64,000 bases of DNA from Cognatishimia sp. F0-27 (lineage in GTDB: Bacteria > Pseudomonadota > Alphaproteobacteria > Rhodobacterales > Rhodobacteraceae). The stretch's first letter is position 1. Each line of letters opens with the position of its first letter. Where the stretch lies: the NCBI RefSeq assembly GCF_020667845.1, contig NZ_JAFMPQ010000020.1:1-64000 (forward strand), in the 5' to 3' direction. The position numbers were made by a program, and so were the translations under genes. Shown piece after piece: positions 43,845-51,482 of this stretch. The notes below the pieces were generated by a model. That model made no database searches and was not told the origin of the DNA. It was given only the letters and a program-made list of their open reading frames with translations.

Positions 43845-44816
43845 CTAGTGCGACGCTGCATCCCCGGACTTGCCCGAGAAACGGGCCGCCACGGGCGTGA
43901 TCACCTTTGTCACAAGCGGGATAATCGCGAGACCCAGCAGGAAGCCCAGAACCCCGTCAATCACCGCTTTTGTCAGCCAGACCAAAAACCCGTTGTCGCC
44001 TCCCACCGATGCGCCGATGCCCTTGATAACATCCTCGGGCCAATGCAGCCCCATCTCGTGCAACGAATGGACAATGATTGACCCACCGACCCACAACATG
44101 GCCGCGGTCCCCACCACTGTCAGCGCCTTGAGCAACCATGGCATGAACCGCACAATGCCCCGTCCCAGAGCGCGGGTTGCGCCAAGGCGACCGACCTGCG
44201 TGAGCCAAAGGCCGAAATCATCCGCCTTCACGATCAGAGCAACCGCGCCGTAGACACCGCCGGTGACGACCAGCGCTACGACAAACAGAGTGGCGCCCTG
44301 CATCCAGATGGACGGGCTGTCGATGGTGGACAGCGCAAGGGTCATGATTTCGGCGGAGAGGATGAAATCGGTCTTGATGGCGCCTTTGACCCGTTCCTCT
44401 TCAAGGCGCGCGGGGTCCTTGATGTCGTGAGAGCCGTCTGGACCGGGCGAATGATCGTCATGCTTGGTCAGTGCGTGCACGATTTTCTCTGCGCCTTCGA
44501 AGCACAGATACGCGCCGCCAAGGATGAGAAGCGGCGGGATCAACCACGGTGCGAACTGCGACAGCAAGAGGGCCGCGGGCAGCAGGAAGACAAGCTTGTT
44601 GATGATGGAGCCACGCGCGATCCGCGCAATCATCGGCAGTTCGCGTGCCGGGGCGAACCCGGTGACATATTTCGGGGTCACGGCCGCATCGTCGATCAGC
44701 ACACCCGCCGCCTTCGAACTCGCCTTTGCGGTATGGGCCGCAATATCGTCTACAGAGGCCGCCGCGATCTTTGCGATGCCCGCAACATCGTCCAGAAGTG
44801 CCAGAAGTCCGCTCAT
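43845..44816 (-). CDS. DUF808 (YedI-like) inner-membrane protein
   Basis: A 323-residue protein whose whole length fits DUF808. It starts MSGLLALLDDVAGIAKIAAASVDDIAAHTAKASSKAAGVLIDDAAVTP, followed by VTGFAPARELPMIARIARGSIINKLVFLLPAALLLS, and later has GAIKTDFILSAEIMTLAL. About six to seven transmembrane helices. The function of the family is unknown; it is a stand-alone inner-membrane protein. AGGAAAT precedes ATG 44816. Convergent with tkt and divergent from gap. Confidence 0.9.
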   Translation of the reverse strand: MSGLLALLDDVAGIAKIAAASVDDIAAHTAKASSKAAGVLIDDAAVTPKYVTGFAPARELPMIARIARGSIINKLVFLLPAALLLSQFAPWLIPPLLILGGAYLCFEGAEKIVHALTKHDDHSPGPDGSHDIKDPARLEEERVKGAIKTDFILSAEIMTLALSTIDSPSIWMQGATLFVVALVVTGGVYGAVALIVKADDFGLWLTQVGRLGATRALGRGIVRFMPWLLKALTVVGTAAMLWVGGSIIVHSLHEMGLHWPEDVIKGIGASVGGDNGFLVWLTKAVIDGVLGFLLGLAIIPLVTKVITPVAARFSGKSGDAASH

Positions 44817-45185
44817 GCGCTCATTTCCTACCTTATCGCTCCGTCAGGCCCGTGCGCCTCACCGCCCATCCTTGCCGGCCCCTCTGGATAGGACGCCTTG
44901 CCGCGAAATCCAAGAGCGGACCGAGATGCCGCCCCGGTATCATCGCACTGAACCTACACAACGCAGCCGGATGCGGCCCGGTTCCGCTCCGGGCACCGCC
45001 GCTGTCGTCCTTGTGGAGGACGACCAGACGCCTGCCAACCAACGGCCCCTGGCCCCGAACGGTTCAACGCGGTGCCTGATCGCAAAAAGAGGCTGTGGAT
45101 GATTCCCTTTCCACAGTCAGCACGGCGCGCACACGCCGCCTCGCAAGCCACCTGCCCGCTGCCGCCGCATCGCCGCCCGCGACAT
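44817..45185. other. Intergenic, no gene seen
   Basis: GC-rich spacer between the divergent DUF808 and gap genes. Open frames here overlap on both strands and carry no recognisable domain or ribosome-binding site. The gap control region begins at 45186. Confidence 0.5.
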
Positions 45186-45249
45186 GTTTGCGCAAACCCG
45201 AAAAGCGTTAGCGCTCGCTTGTCGCCAATTCTGGCATTTATCGCTAACA
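45186..45249 (+). promoter_or_regulatory. gap control region with palindromic operators
   Basis: Three dyads precede gap. GTTTGCGCAAAC (45186-45197) is a perfect 12-bp palindrome. GTTAGCGCTCGC (45207-45218) and ATTTATCGCTAACA (45236-45249) each match one half of TGTTAGCGCTAACA, the LacI-family operator of the CceR type that controls central carbon genes in Rhodobacter relatives. The centres of the last two are 30 bp apart. An AT-rich stretch follows (45250-45280). Regulator assignment is inference. Confidence 0.55.
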
Positions 45250-45343
45250 TACTGTCACATATTACCTTTTTTTCTTCCTAGAAGCGGCATGCCCCCGTAT
45301 ACGAAGCGCGAAAAAGAGAGTTCGCATGTGTAGGAGTACGGAG

Positions 45344-46348
45344 ATGACCGTTACTGTCGGGATCAATGGATTTGGCCGGATCGGCCGTTGCACTTTGGCA
45401 CATATCGCCGAATCCGCACGCAACGATGTTCAGGTGGTGCGCCTCAATGCGCCCGGTCCGATCGAGACACATGCCCATCTTCTCCGCTATGACAGCGTCC
45501 ACGGCCGTTTTCCCGGCGATGTAAAGGTCAGCGGCAACGCGATCGACCTCGGGCGCGGGCCGATCGACGTGATGTCGAGCTACAACCCCGAAGAGCTTGA
45601 CTGGTCTGGCTGTGACGTGGTTCTGGAATGCACCGGCCAGTTCAATGATGGTGAAAAGGCCAAGATCCACAAGGCGCGCGGCGCCAAGTCGGTTCTGATT
45701 TCTGCCCCGGCCAAGAATGTCGAGAAGACCATTGTCTATGGCGTCAATCACCGGGATCTCGCCACCGGCGATACGATGATCTCGAACGGCTCCTGCACCA
45801 CCAACTGCCTCGCGCCGCTGGCAAAGGTGCTTGATGAGGGCATCGGGATCGAAAGCGGGATCATGACCACGATCCACTCCTACACGGGTGACCAACCAAC
45901 AATGGACCGCCGCCACAAGGATCTTTACCGAGCGCGGGCTGCCGCGATGGCAATGATCCCGACCTCAACCGGCGCCGCAAAGGCACTTGGCGAGGTTCTG
46001 CCCAATCTCAAGGGCAAGCTCGACGGGTCCGCTGTGCGCGTCCCGACCCCGAATGTCTCCGCTGTGGATCTGACATTCTACGCCAAGAAATCGGTCACTG
46101 TGGACGACGTGAACGCCATCGTGCAGGAAGCCGCAAATGGCCGCATGGGCATGGTTCTGTCCTATGATCCCGAGCCCAAGGTCTCCGTCGATTTCAACCA
46201 CACCACCGCAAGCTCCATCTTCGCCCCCGACCAGACCAAGGTTGTTGGCGGCCGCATGGTGCGGGTGCTGGCGTGGTATGACAACGAATGGGGCTTCTCG
46301 GCACGGATGGCCGACGTCGCCGGCGCAATGGGTCGCTTGCTGCACTGA
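45344..46348 (+). CDS. gap: Glyceraldehyde-3-phosphate dehydrogenase
   Basis: 334 residues. An NAD-binding Rossmann start (VGINGFGRIGRCTLA), the catalytic Cys151 in ISNGSCTTNCLAPLAK, and the family HSYTGDQPTMDRRHKDLYRARAAAMAMIPTSTGAAKAL block give GAPDH. The sequence ECTGQFN and the DSVHGRFPGDVKV segment place it in the Epd/Gap2-like subgroup, so erythrose-4-phosphate as a substrate is not excluded. ATG 45344 has GGAGTACGGAG just before it. It follows tkt in this lineage, although a DUF808 gene now lies between. LacI-family-like operators are upstream. Confidence 0.94.
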   Translation: MTVTVGINGFGRIGRCTLAHIAESARNDVQVVRLNAPGPIETHAHLLRYDSVHGRFPGDVKVSGNAIDLGRGPIDVMSSYNPEELDWSGCDVVLECTGQFNDGEKAKIHKARGAKSVLISAPAKNVEKTIVYGVNHRDLATGDTMISNGSCTTNCLAPLAKVLDEGIGIESGIMTTIHSYTGDQPTMDRRHKDLYRARAAAMAMIPTSTGAAKALGEVLPNLKGKLDGSAVRVPTPNVSAVDLTFYAKKSVTVDDVNAIVQEAANGRMGMVLSYDPEPKVSVDFNHTTASSIFAPDQTKVVGGRMVRVLAWYDNEWGFSARMADVAGAMGRLLH

Positions 46349-46480
46349 GTCGAGGTGACAGGCCCGAAACCGGGGAATTCCGCCGATTTCTGGCCGAAAC
46401 AGCGCGAAAGCATCGACACCGGGTCCAAATCCGTGCTGAATTGCAACGCATAAGGCGGCAAAACGCTCATTCAAACCCTC

Positions 46481-46500
46481 CCAGCGGAAATATTCGCTGG
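46481..46500. promoter_or_regulatory. Inverted repeat CCAGCG-N8-CGCTGG
   Basis: Perfect 6-bp arms with a partly symmetrical AT-rich centre, 67 bp before the small exported protein gene and 132 bp after gap. Operator-like; regulator unknown. No terminator for gap was recognised. Confidence 0.35.
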
Positions 46501-46566
46501 AACTTTGTCTTCCCGAGGCCTATTACCGAAGGTGGACGCAACGCAACGTTACAGGTGAGATTAACC

Positions 46567-46830
46567 ATGAAGAAAGCACTCTTCGCATCGGTGGCTATCG
46601 CTGCCATGGCAACTTCCGCTCTCGCAGGCGGCAAAGGCGACGTTTACGTCGAGCCGGAGCCCGAGGATCCGTTCATCGCAGCGGTTCCCGTGAACTCCTC
46701 CGCTTCCCCGCTCCTGATCCCCCTGCTCGTCGCAGGTGGTGCAGTGGCAGTGGTCGCGGCAGCATCCTCCTCGGATGATGGCAGCGACGGCGGCGCTGGT
46801 GGCACCGGCGGGACTTCCGGCACCAACTAA
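46567..46830 (+). CDS. Small exported protein with hydrophobic centre and Gly/Ser tail
   Basis: 87 residues. A signal peptide (MKKALFASVAIAAMATSALA, about 1-20) is followed by an acidic proline-rich segment (VYVEPEPEDPF), a strongly hydrophobic stretch (SPLLIPLLVAGGAVAVVAAASSS, about 49-71) that may anchor it in the membrane, and a Gly/Ser/Asp tail ending GGTGGTSGTN. Short proteins of this design occur before ferrochelatase genes in some Rhodobacterales, but no hemH is here. AGGTGAG precedes the ATG, and a clean terminator follows. Function unknown. Confidence 0.72.
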   Translation: MKKALFASVAIAAMATSALAGGKGDVYVEPEPEDPFIAAVPVNSSASPLLIPLLVAGGAVAVVAAASSSDDGSDGGAGGTGGTSGTN

Positions 46831-46864
46831 GGGTCGGAAGCGACCCTGGTCGCAAGACATTGAG

Positions 46865-46894
46865 AAACGGCGGTCCTAACGGGCCGCCGTTTTT
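46865..46894 (+). terminator. Intrinsic terminator after the small exported protein gene
   Basis: AAACGGCGG (46865-46873), 10-base loop, CCGCCGTTT (46884-46892) running into TTTTT (46890-46894). Between it and the dctD terminator (46895-47100) no gene is evident. Confidence 0.93.
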
Positions 46895-47100
46895 CGTTGC
46901 GGCGTCGTTCTGTTCTACTGCGTCACTGGACCGGTCCCGGCTTGGATGCAACGCCGAGACATGTCCTCTGGGCAATGCAACCCAGCTTCGACACCATATC
47001 GAACAGCACCGGGACATTCCCGCTCGACAGGATGGGCATGCGTGCGGCGGTGACCCACGTGCCCGCCCCCTTTTGATCGTCACGCGACACGCTCCTCAGC

Positions 47101-47135
47101 CCAAAAACAAAAGAACCGGGCGCGGGGCCCGGTTC
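47101..47135 (-). terminator. Intrinsic terminator of the dctBD operon
   Basis: Read on the minus strand, GAACCGGG (47135-47128), a 7-base loop, CCCGGTTC (47120-47113), then TTTTGTTTTT. It is 31 bp after the dctD stop. Confidence 0.92.
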
Positions 47136-47166
47136 CGGTTGCTGACACATGCCGTGGCGCGCGCGG

Positions 47167-48510
47167 TTACAAGTAATCGGAGCGCTGCAGCCCGTATTTG
47201 GCCATTTTCTCATTCAAGGTCCGGCGCGGCAGGCAAAGCTCTTCCATCACGTTGGCAATCGAGCCCTTGTGGCGCCGCATCGTGTTGTCGATCAGCATAC
47301 GCTCGAACGCTTCGACATATTCCTTGAGCGGCTTGCCTTCGGTGGTCATCACCGGCTGCATCTGGTCGTGGTCGCTCATCAGAAGCGAAGCGATGGTCCC
47401 CTGCCCGCGTCGTGATTGCAGAACCGCGCGTTCCGCGAGATTGATCAGCTGGCGGATATTTCCGGGCCACGGTGCCTGCAGCAATTGCGCCGCTTCCTGC
47501 GCCGAGACCTTGGGCGCGTCACATCCATATTCATCGGCAAACTGCTCGGACAGACGCATAAACAGCGTCAGGATATCCTCCCCCCGCGCCCGCAGCGGCG
47601 GCACGGTGATCTTGAGCGCCGCCAGCCTGTAATAGAGATCGGACCGCAGGGCCTGTTCGCAGGTGCGCCCCTCTTCCTGGAGGTTCGAGATTGCAACGAT
47701 CCGCGTCTCCGGCGGGTTGCCCTGATCGTTGATGGCCGACAACAGCCGCGCTTGCGCGGTGTCCGAGAGCGCCTCGATATCTTCAAGCACCAAGGTGCCG
47801 CCTCGGGCCTCCTCGACGGCCGGCAAACGGGTGTCCTCCGGCTGCATCGGGCCAAAGAGCCGCTTCATCAACGCGTCCTCGTCATAGGCCGCGCAAGAGA
47901 TCAGCACGAATTTCTTGCCGGCCCGCGTTCCGACCGCGTGCAACGCGTGCGCCACAAGCGTCTTGCCGGTGCCGGTTTCACCCTCGATCAGCACATGCCC
48001 GTCTGCCTGACCAAGATCGAGAATATCCTCCCGCAAGCGCTCCATGGCCGGGCTGGCCCCGATGAGTTTCTTCATGATCTGGCCGCCTTCGGCCAGTTCA
48101 CGACGCAGCGCACGGGTATCGAGCGTCAGACGGCGGGCATTGGTCGCCTTTTTTGCCAGTTCGGACATGCGATCCGGGTTGAACGGTTTTTCCAGAAAGT
48201 CGAACGCGCCCACCCGCATCGCCTCGACAGCGATGGGCACATCTCCGTGCCCAGTGATCATGATGACCGGAAGCGCACTGTCCGACCCCATCAGCTTCTT
48301 GAGAAACTGGATGCCATCCATGCCCGGCATCTTGATGTCGGAAATTACGATGCCGGGATAATCCGCCCCAAGCGCGTTGAGCGCTTCCTCTGCGGAGGCA
48401 TAGGTTTCAGTGTCATAGCCCGACAGTGCGAGCCATTGGCTGATCGACTGCCGCATGTCCTTTTCGTCATCGACGATGGCGATCTTCATTGCATTGGCCA
48501 AAGGATTCAC
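47167..48510 (-). CDS. dctD: DctD-like NtrC-family response regulator without GAFTGA loop
   Basis: 447 residues: a receiver domain (Asp58 in IVISDIKMPGMDG, Lys near 108), an AAA+ domain with Walker A GETGTGKT at 177-184, and a Fis-type DNA-binding end (NVMEELCLPRRTLNEKMAKYGL). The sigma-54-contacting GAFTGA loop is absent: the segment at 218-236 reads LFGPMQPEDTRLPAVEEAR. Walker B is GGTLVLEDIEAL rather than GGTLFLDEI. The family controls C4-dicarboxylate uptake with DctB; without GAFTGA, ordinary sigma-54 activation is doubtful. The ORF starts at GTG 48510, overlapping the dctB stop (GTGA). MKIAIVDDE at 48489 is the alternative start. Confidence 0.9.
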   Translation of the reverse strand: MNPLANAMKIAIVDDEKDMRQSISQWLALSGYDTETYASAEEALNALGADYPGIVISDIKMPGMDGIQFLKKLMGSDSALPVIMITGHGDVPIAVEAMRVGAFDFLEKPFNPDRMSELAKKATNARRLTLDTRALRRELAEGGQIMKKLIGASPAMERLREDILDLGQADGHVLIEGETGTGKTLVAHALHAVGTRAGKKFVLISCAAYDEDALMKRLFGPMQPEDTRLPAVEEARGGTLVLEDIEALSDTAQARLLSAINDQGNPPETRIVAISNLQEEGRTCEQALRSDLYYRLAALKITVPPLRARGEDILTLFMRLSEQFADEYGCDAPKVSAQEAAQLLQAPWPGNIRQLINLAERAVLQSRRGQGTIASLLMSDHDQMQPVMTTEGKPLKEYVEAFERMLIDNTMRRHKGSIANVMEELCLPRRTLNEKMAKYGLQRSDYL

Positions 48511-50270
48511 TCCGCTGCCTTGGTCGTCTCATTCAATACAGGCAACTGCATCTCGAACACAGCGCCCCCGTTTTCCCCGTTTCGCGCCGTCAGGCGGCCT
48601 CCGAGGTCGTTTACAATCCCCGAGGAAATCGCCAGCCCGAGGCCCACGCCGTCGCCGGGTTGCTTGGTCGTGTAGAACGGCTCGAACAGCGAATCGAGGT
48701 CCTCGATCCCGTGACCGTTGTCGCGCACCGACAACGTCGCCGTCTCACCCGCCGCGAGGATGATTTCCACCTGCGGGTCACTCACAGACTTGGTGGCGTC
48801 CAACGCGTTGCGCAAGAGGTTCACCAGAACCTGCTCGATCCGCATCCGGTCACCAAGGACGCGGACCGGGTCATCCGGCAGCAGCCGCGTGATCTTGACC
48901 CGGCGGGATTTGAGCTGCGGTTCCATCATCGACAAGGCAGACGCCAGCGCATCGGCCATGTCCACATCGCTGAGCTGATCCTGTCCCTTCCGGGCATAGC
49001 TTTTGAGCTGCTGGGTGATTGCGCCCATCCGCTCGATCAGATCGTCGATCCGGTGAAAGGCAGATGTTGCCTCTTCCGGACGATTGCGCCGGATCAGGAG
49101 TCGTGCGCCCGCAAGATAGGTCTTCATCGCCGCCAATGGTTGGTTCAACTCATGGCTCACCGCCGCCGACATTTCGCCCAACGCCGCCAGTTTGGAGCTC
49201 TGGGCTAGCGATTGCTCAGCCACGGCGAGGTTTTTCTGCACCCGCTCGCGCTCCGAAATCTCGCGGCGCAACCTGTCATTCAGCGCGCGCAGATCCGCCG
49301 ACTCACGCGCAAAAAGGGCCATCCGCAACGCAGTGCGCCGCGACAGGGCATAAAACGCCAGCGCCGCAAGCAAGGCGAACCCCATGATCTCGAGCGCCAG
49401 CGCCGCGTTCACCTTTTCGCGCACAGACGCGTAGGTGGTGAATGTCGTGAGCGTCCAGCCCCGGAACGGGATACGCCCATCGATCCGCATGACCGCCTCG
49501 CCGCGCAGATAGGCGTCCGGCTCCTGCACCGTCCAATCCGCCGTGGCTTGGATCGCCCGCTCGATCGCGGTGTCGGCCGGTTGCTGGTTCAATGCATCTT
49601 CCGGCGTCAGACCGCGCCAGCGCGGCTCGGTGGCAAGAATGATGCGGCCGGTGCTGTCCGTCACCATCACCGCGTCGGATATGCCAGCCCAGGCGCGCTC
49701 AAACTTGGCCAGATCGACCTCGACCACAATCACGCCGACGGTTTGGTTCTGGCTTTCAACGCGGCGGGAATAGGAAAAGCTGAAGCCCCCCGCCTCCCGC
49801 TCGATGGTGGTAAAAACGGTGGTGTTGGTGCGCACGGCATCCACGAAATAGGCCGCTTGCCGGTGCGCTTCGCCAAGACGATTGCGATCCGTGGCCGCCA
49901 CCGTGCGCCCGTCGCGGTCAAGCAACATCAAGGAGGCTGCACCGATCTCATCCACGTAGGAAATCAGGCGCTGTGAGCTTTGCGAATATTCTGCCGAATT
50001 CAGCGCGCCGATCAGGGATGGATCGCGCGCCAGCAATTGCGGCACAATGGCGTTGCGGCGCAGCTCGGACACCAGATTGCCGGAATAGAGCGCGAGGCGC
50101 AGTTCGGCCCTGTTGCGGGTCGTCTCTGTGAACCGGTCCGTCAGAAGCGCATTGGTGATCAGAACCGTGATGACCGCCACGATCAGAAGAACGCCCATGG
50201 CGACCCGCATCCGCCAGGACAGCGGCGCAAAGCGACCCGTGCGGCGGGCGATGGGATCTATTGCAGACAT
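48507..50270 (-). CDS. dctB: DctB-like sensor histidine kinase
   Basis: 587 residues. TM1 near 20-42 (GVLLIVAVITVLITNALL), a periplasmic dCache-like sensor domain (about 45-285, with YVDEIGAASLMLLDRDGRTVAATDR), and TM2 near 295-315 come first. A coiled linker (LNDRLRREISERERVQKNLAVAEQSLAQ) leads to the HisKA domain with SHELNQPLAAMKTY and the HATPase_c boxes NLLRNALDA, DNGHGI and GDGVGLGL. Senses C4-dicarboxylates and phosphorylates DctD. ATG 50270 follows TGGAGCGC. No dctPQM transporter is adjacent. Confidence 0.9.
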   Translation of the reverse strand: MSAIDPIARRTGRFAPLSWRMRVAMGVLLIVAVITVLITNALLTDRFTETTRNRAELRLALYSGNLVSELRRNAIVPQLLARDPSLIGALNSAEYSQSSQRLISYVDEIGAASLMLLDRDGRTVAATDRNRLGEAHRQAAYFVDAVRTNTTVFTTIEREAGGFSFSYSRRVESQNQTVGVIVVEVDLAKFERAWAGISDAVMVTDSTGRIILATEPRWRGLTPEDALNQQPADTAIERAIQATADWTVQEPDAYLRGEAVMRIDGRIPFRGWTLTTFTTYASVREKVNAALALEIMGFALLAALAFYALSRRTALRMALFARESADLRALNDRLRREISERERVQKNLAVAEQSLAQSSKLAALGEMSAAVSHELNQPLAAMKTYLAGARLLIRRNRPEEATSAFHRIDDLIERMGAITQQLKSYARKGQDQLSDVDMADALASALSMMEPQLKSRRVKITRLLPDDPVRVLGDRMRIEQVLVNLLRNALDATKSVSDPQVEIILAAGETATLSVRDNGHGIEDLDSLFEPFYTTKQPGDGVGLGLAISSGIVNDLGGRLTARNGENGGAVFEMQLPVLNETTKAAE

Positions 50271-50307
50271 GCGCTCCAGAATAGGCGCGCCCGTCTGTTT
50301 TTCCAAG

Positions 50308-50976
50308 TCACGCCCGAAGGACGGCCTCGGTGAGGTGAGCGAAAAGGCGCGCACCGTCTTCGTTGCCATGGGCGGATTCCGCCGCGCGCTCGGGATGCGG
50401 CATCATGCCGAGGACGCGGGCGTTCTCCGACAGGATACCGGCAATGTCACGGGCCGATCCGTTTGGGTTGTCGGTGTACCGCATCGCCACACGGCCCTCG
50501 CCTTCCAGCCGGTCGAGCGTCGCCTCATCGGCAAAGTAATTGCCATCGTGATGCGCAATCGGCAGCGCAATACGCGCGTCCTGCTCATAGGCACTGGTGA
50601 AGACGCTGTTTGTCGTGCTTATCGAAAGTCCGACGGTGCGACAGATGTATTTCAAACCCGCGTTCCGTAGCAACGCGCCCGGCAGCAGACCTGCCTCGGT
50701 GAGCACCTGGAACCCGTTGCAGACGCCCAGCACGTAGCCGCCACGCTCTGCATGGGCCCGCAGCGGCGCAAGGATCGGCGCGTTGGCGGCAATCGCGCCG
50801 CAGCGCAGGTAATCTCCGAACGAGAAGCCGCCGGGCACTGCCACGAGATCCGTGCCTTCGGGCAACGCGGTATCCTTGTGCCAGACCATCGTCACCGAGC
50901 AGCCCGCGCGTTCCAGCGCCACCTTCATGTCGCGATCGCAGTTCGATCCGGGGAAAACAGTGACAACAGCTTTCAT
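50308..50976 (-). CDS. purQ: PurQ, phosphoribosylformylglycinamidine synthase glutaminase subunit
   Basis: A 222-residue class I glutamine amidotransferase. It begins [16 protein letters not shown] with the P-loop-like N-terminus of PurQ. The nucleophile Cys lies in [20 protein letters not shown] near 81-100. [10 protein letters not shown] and the His-Glu of MMPHPERA near 192-199 complete the triad. It delivers ammonia to PurL, with PurS as the third component, in the fourth step of purine synthesis. It lies 19 bp after purS. Confidence 0.96.
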   Translation of the reverse strand: MKAVVTVFPGSNCDRDMKVALERAGCSVTMVWHKDTALPEGTDLVAVPGGFSFGDYLRCGAIAANAPILAPLRAHAERGGYVLGVCNGFQVLTEAGLLPGALLRNAGLKYICRTVGLSISTTNSVFTSAYEQDARIALPIAHHDGNYFADEATLDRLEGEGRVAMRYTDNPNGSARDIAGILSENARVLGMMPHPERAAESAHGNEDGARLFAHLTEAVLRA

Positions 50977-50995
50977 GGCAATGCTCTCCCGGGGC

Positions 50996-51229
50996 TCAGA
51001 GCCGCTCGATGCGGTAGCTTTCGATCACGGTATTGGCGAGCAGCGTCTCGCACATCCGCGCGATCTCGTCGTCGCTGGTGCCATCGGAAAGATCAAGCTC
51101 GATCACCTTGCCCTGCCGGACGCCATCGACCCCCGAAAACCCCAAGGCGCCAAGCGCGTGACGGATCGCCTCACCCTGTGGGTCGAGCACTCCATCCTTC
51201 AGCATCACATGAACCCGAGCCTTCATCAT
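50996..51229 (-). CDS. purS: PurS, small FGAM synthase subunit
   Basis: 77 residues. [46 protein letters not shown] is the full PurS fold signature, followed by the [20 protein letters not shown] end. It bridges PurQ and PurL. Two adjacent ATG codons (51229 and 51226) can serve. AAGGATGGC precedes them. In relatives purC is directly upstream, but here the large protease-beta-helix gene lies between. Confidence 0.94.
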   Translation of the reverse strand: MMKARVHVMLKDGVLDPQGEAIRHALGALGFSGVDGVRQGKVIELDLSDGTSDDEIARMCETLLANTVIESYRIERL

Positions 51230-51482
51230 GCCATCCTTTTCGAGTTGATCCCGCGTGCCGGAGGGTGGACCCGATCAGGCCGCGAATTGCAAGCCCTATC
51301 CCGCATCGAATCGTCGGGTTTGGCGTGTCAGCTGATTGAATACCGGTGCTTGGCCCCCTTGGAAGACCGCGGCAACCGTTCGGGCGAAACCCGCTGCCCC
51401 ATCGCACCGGCCTTCACAAGACGGCGGGCAACAGGGCCAAGGAGGCCAGGCCCGCCGTGCATCCCATGCTCAAGCCCGCGCC

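Noticed and set aside
43412-43848. ORFs running through the GACCA repeat, including an 83-residue minus-strand one
   Set aside because: No ribosome-binding site. The openness is due to the repeat.
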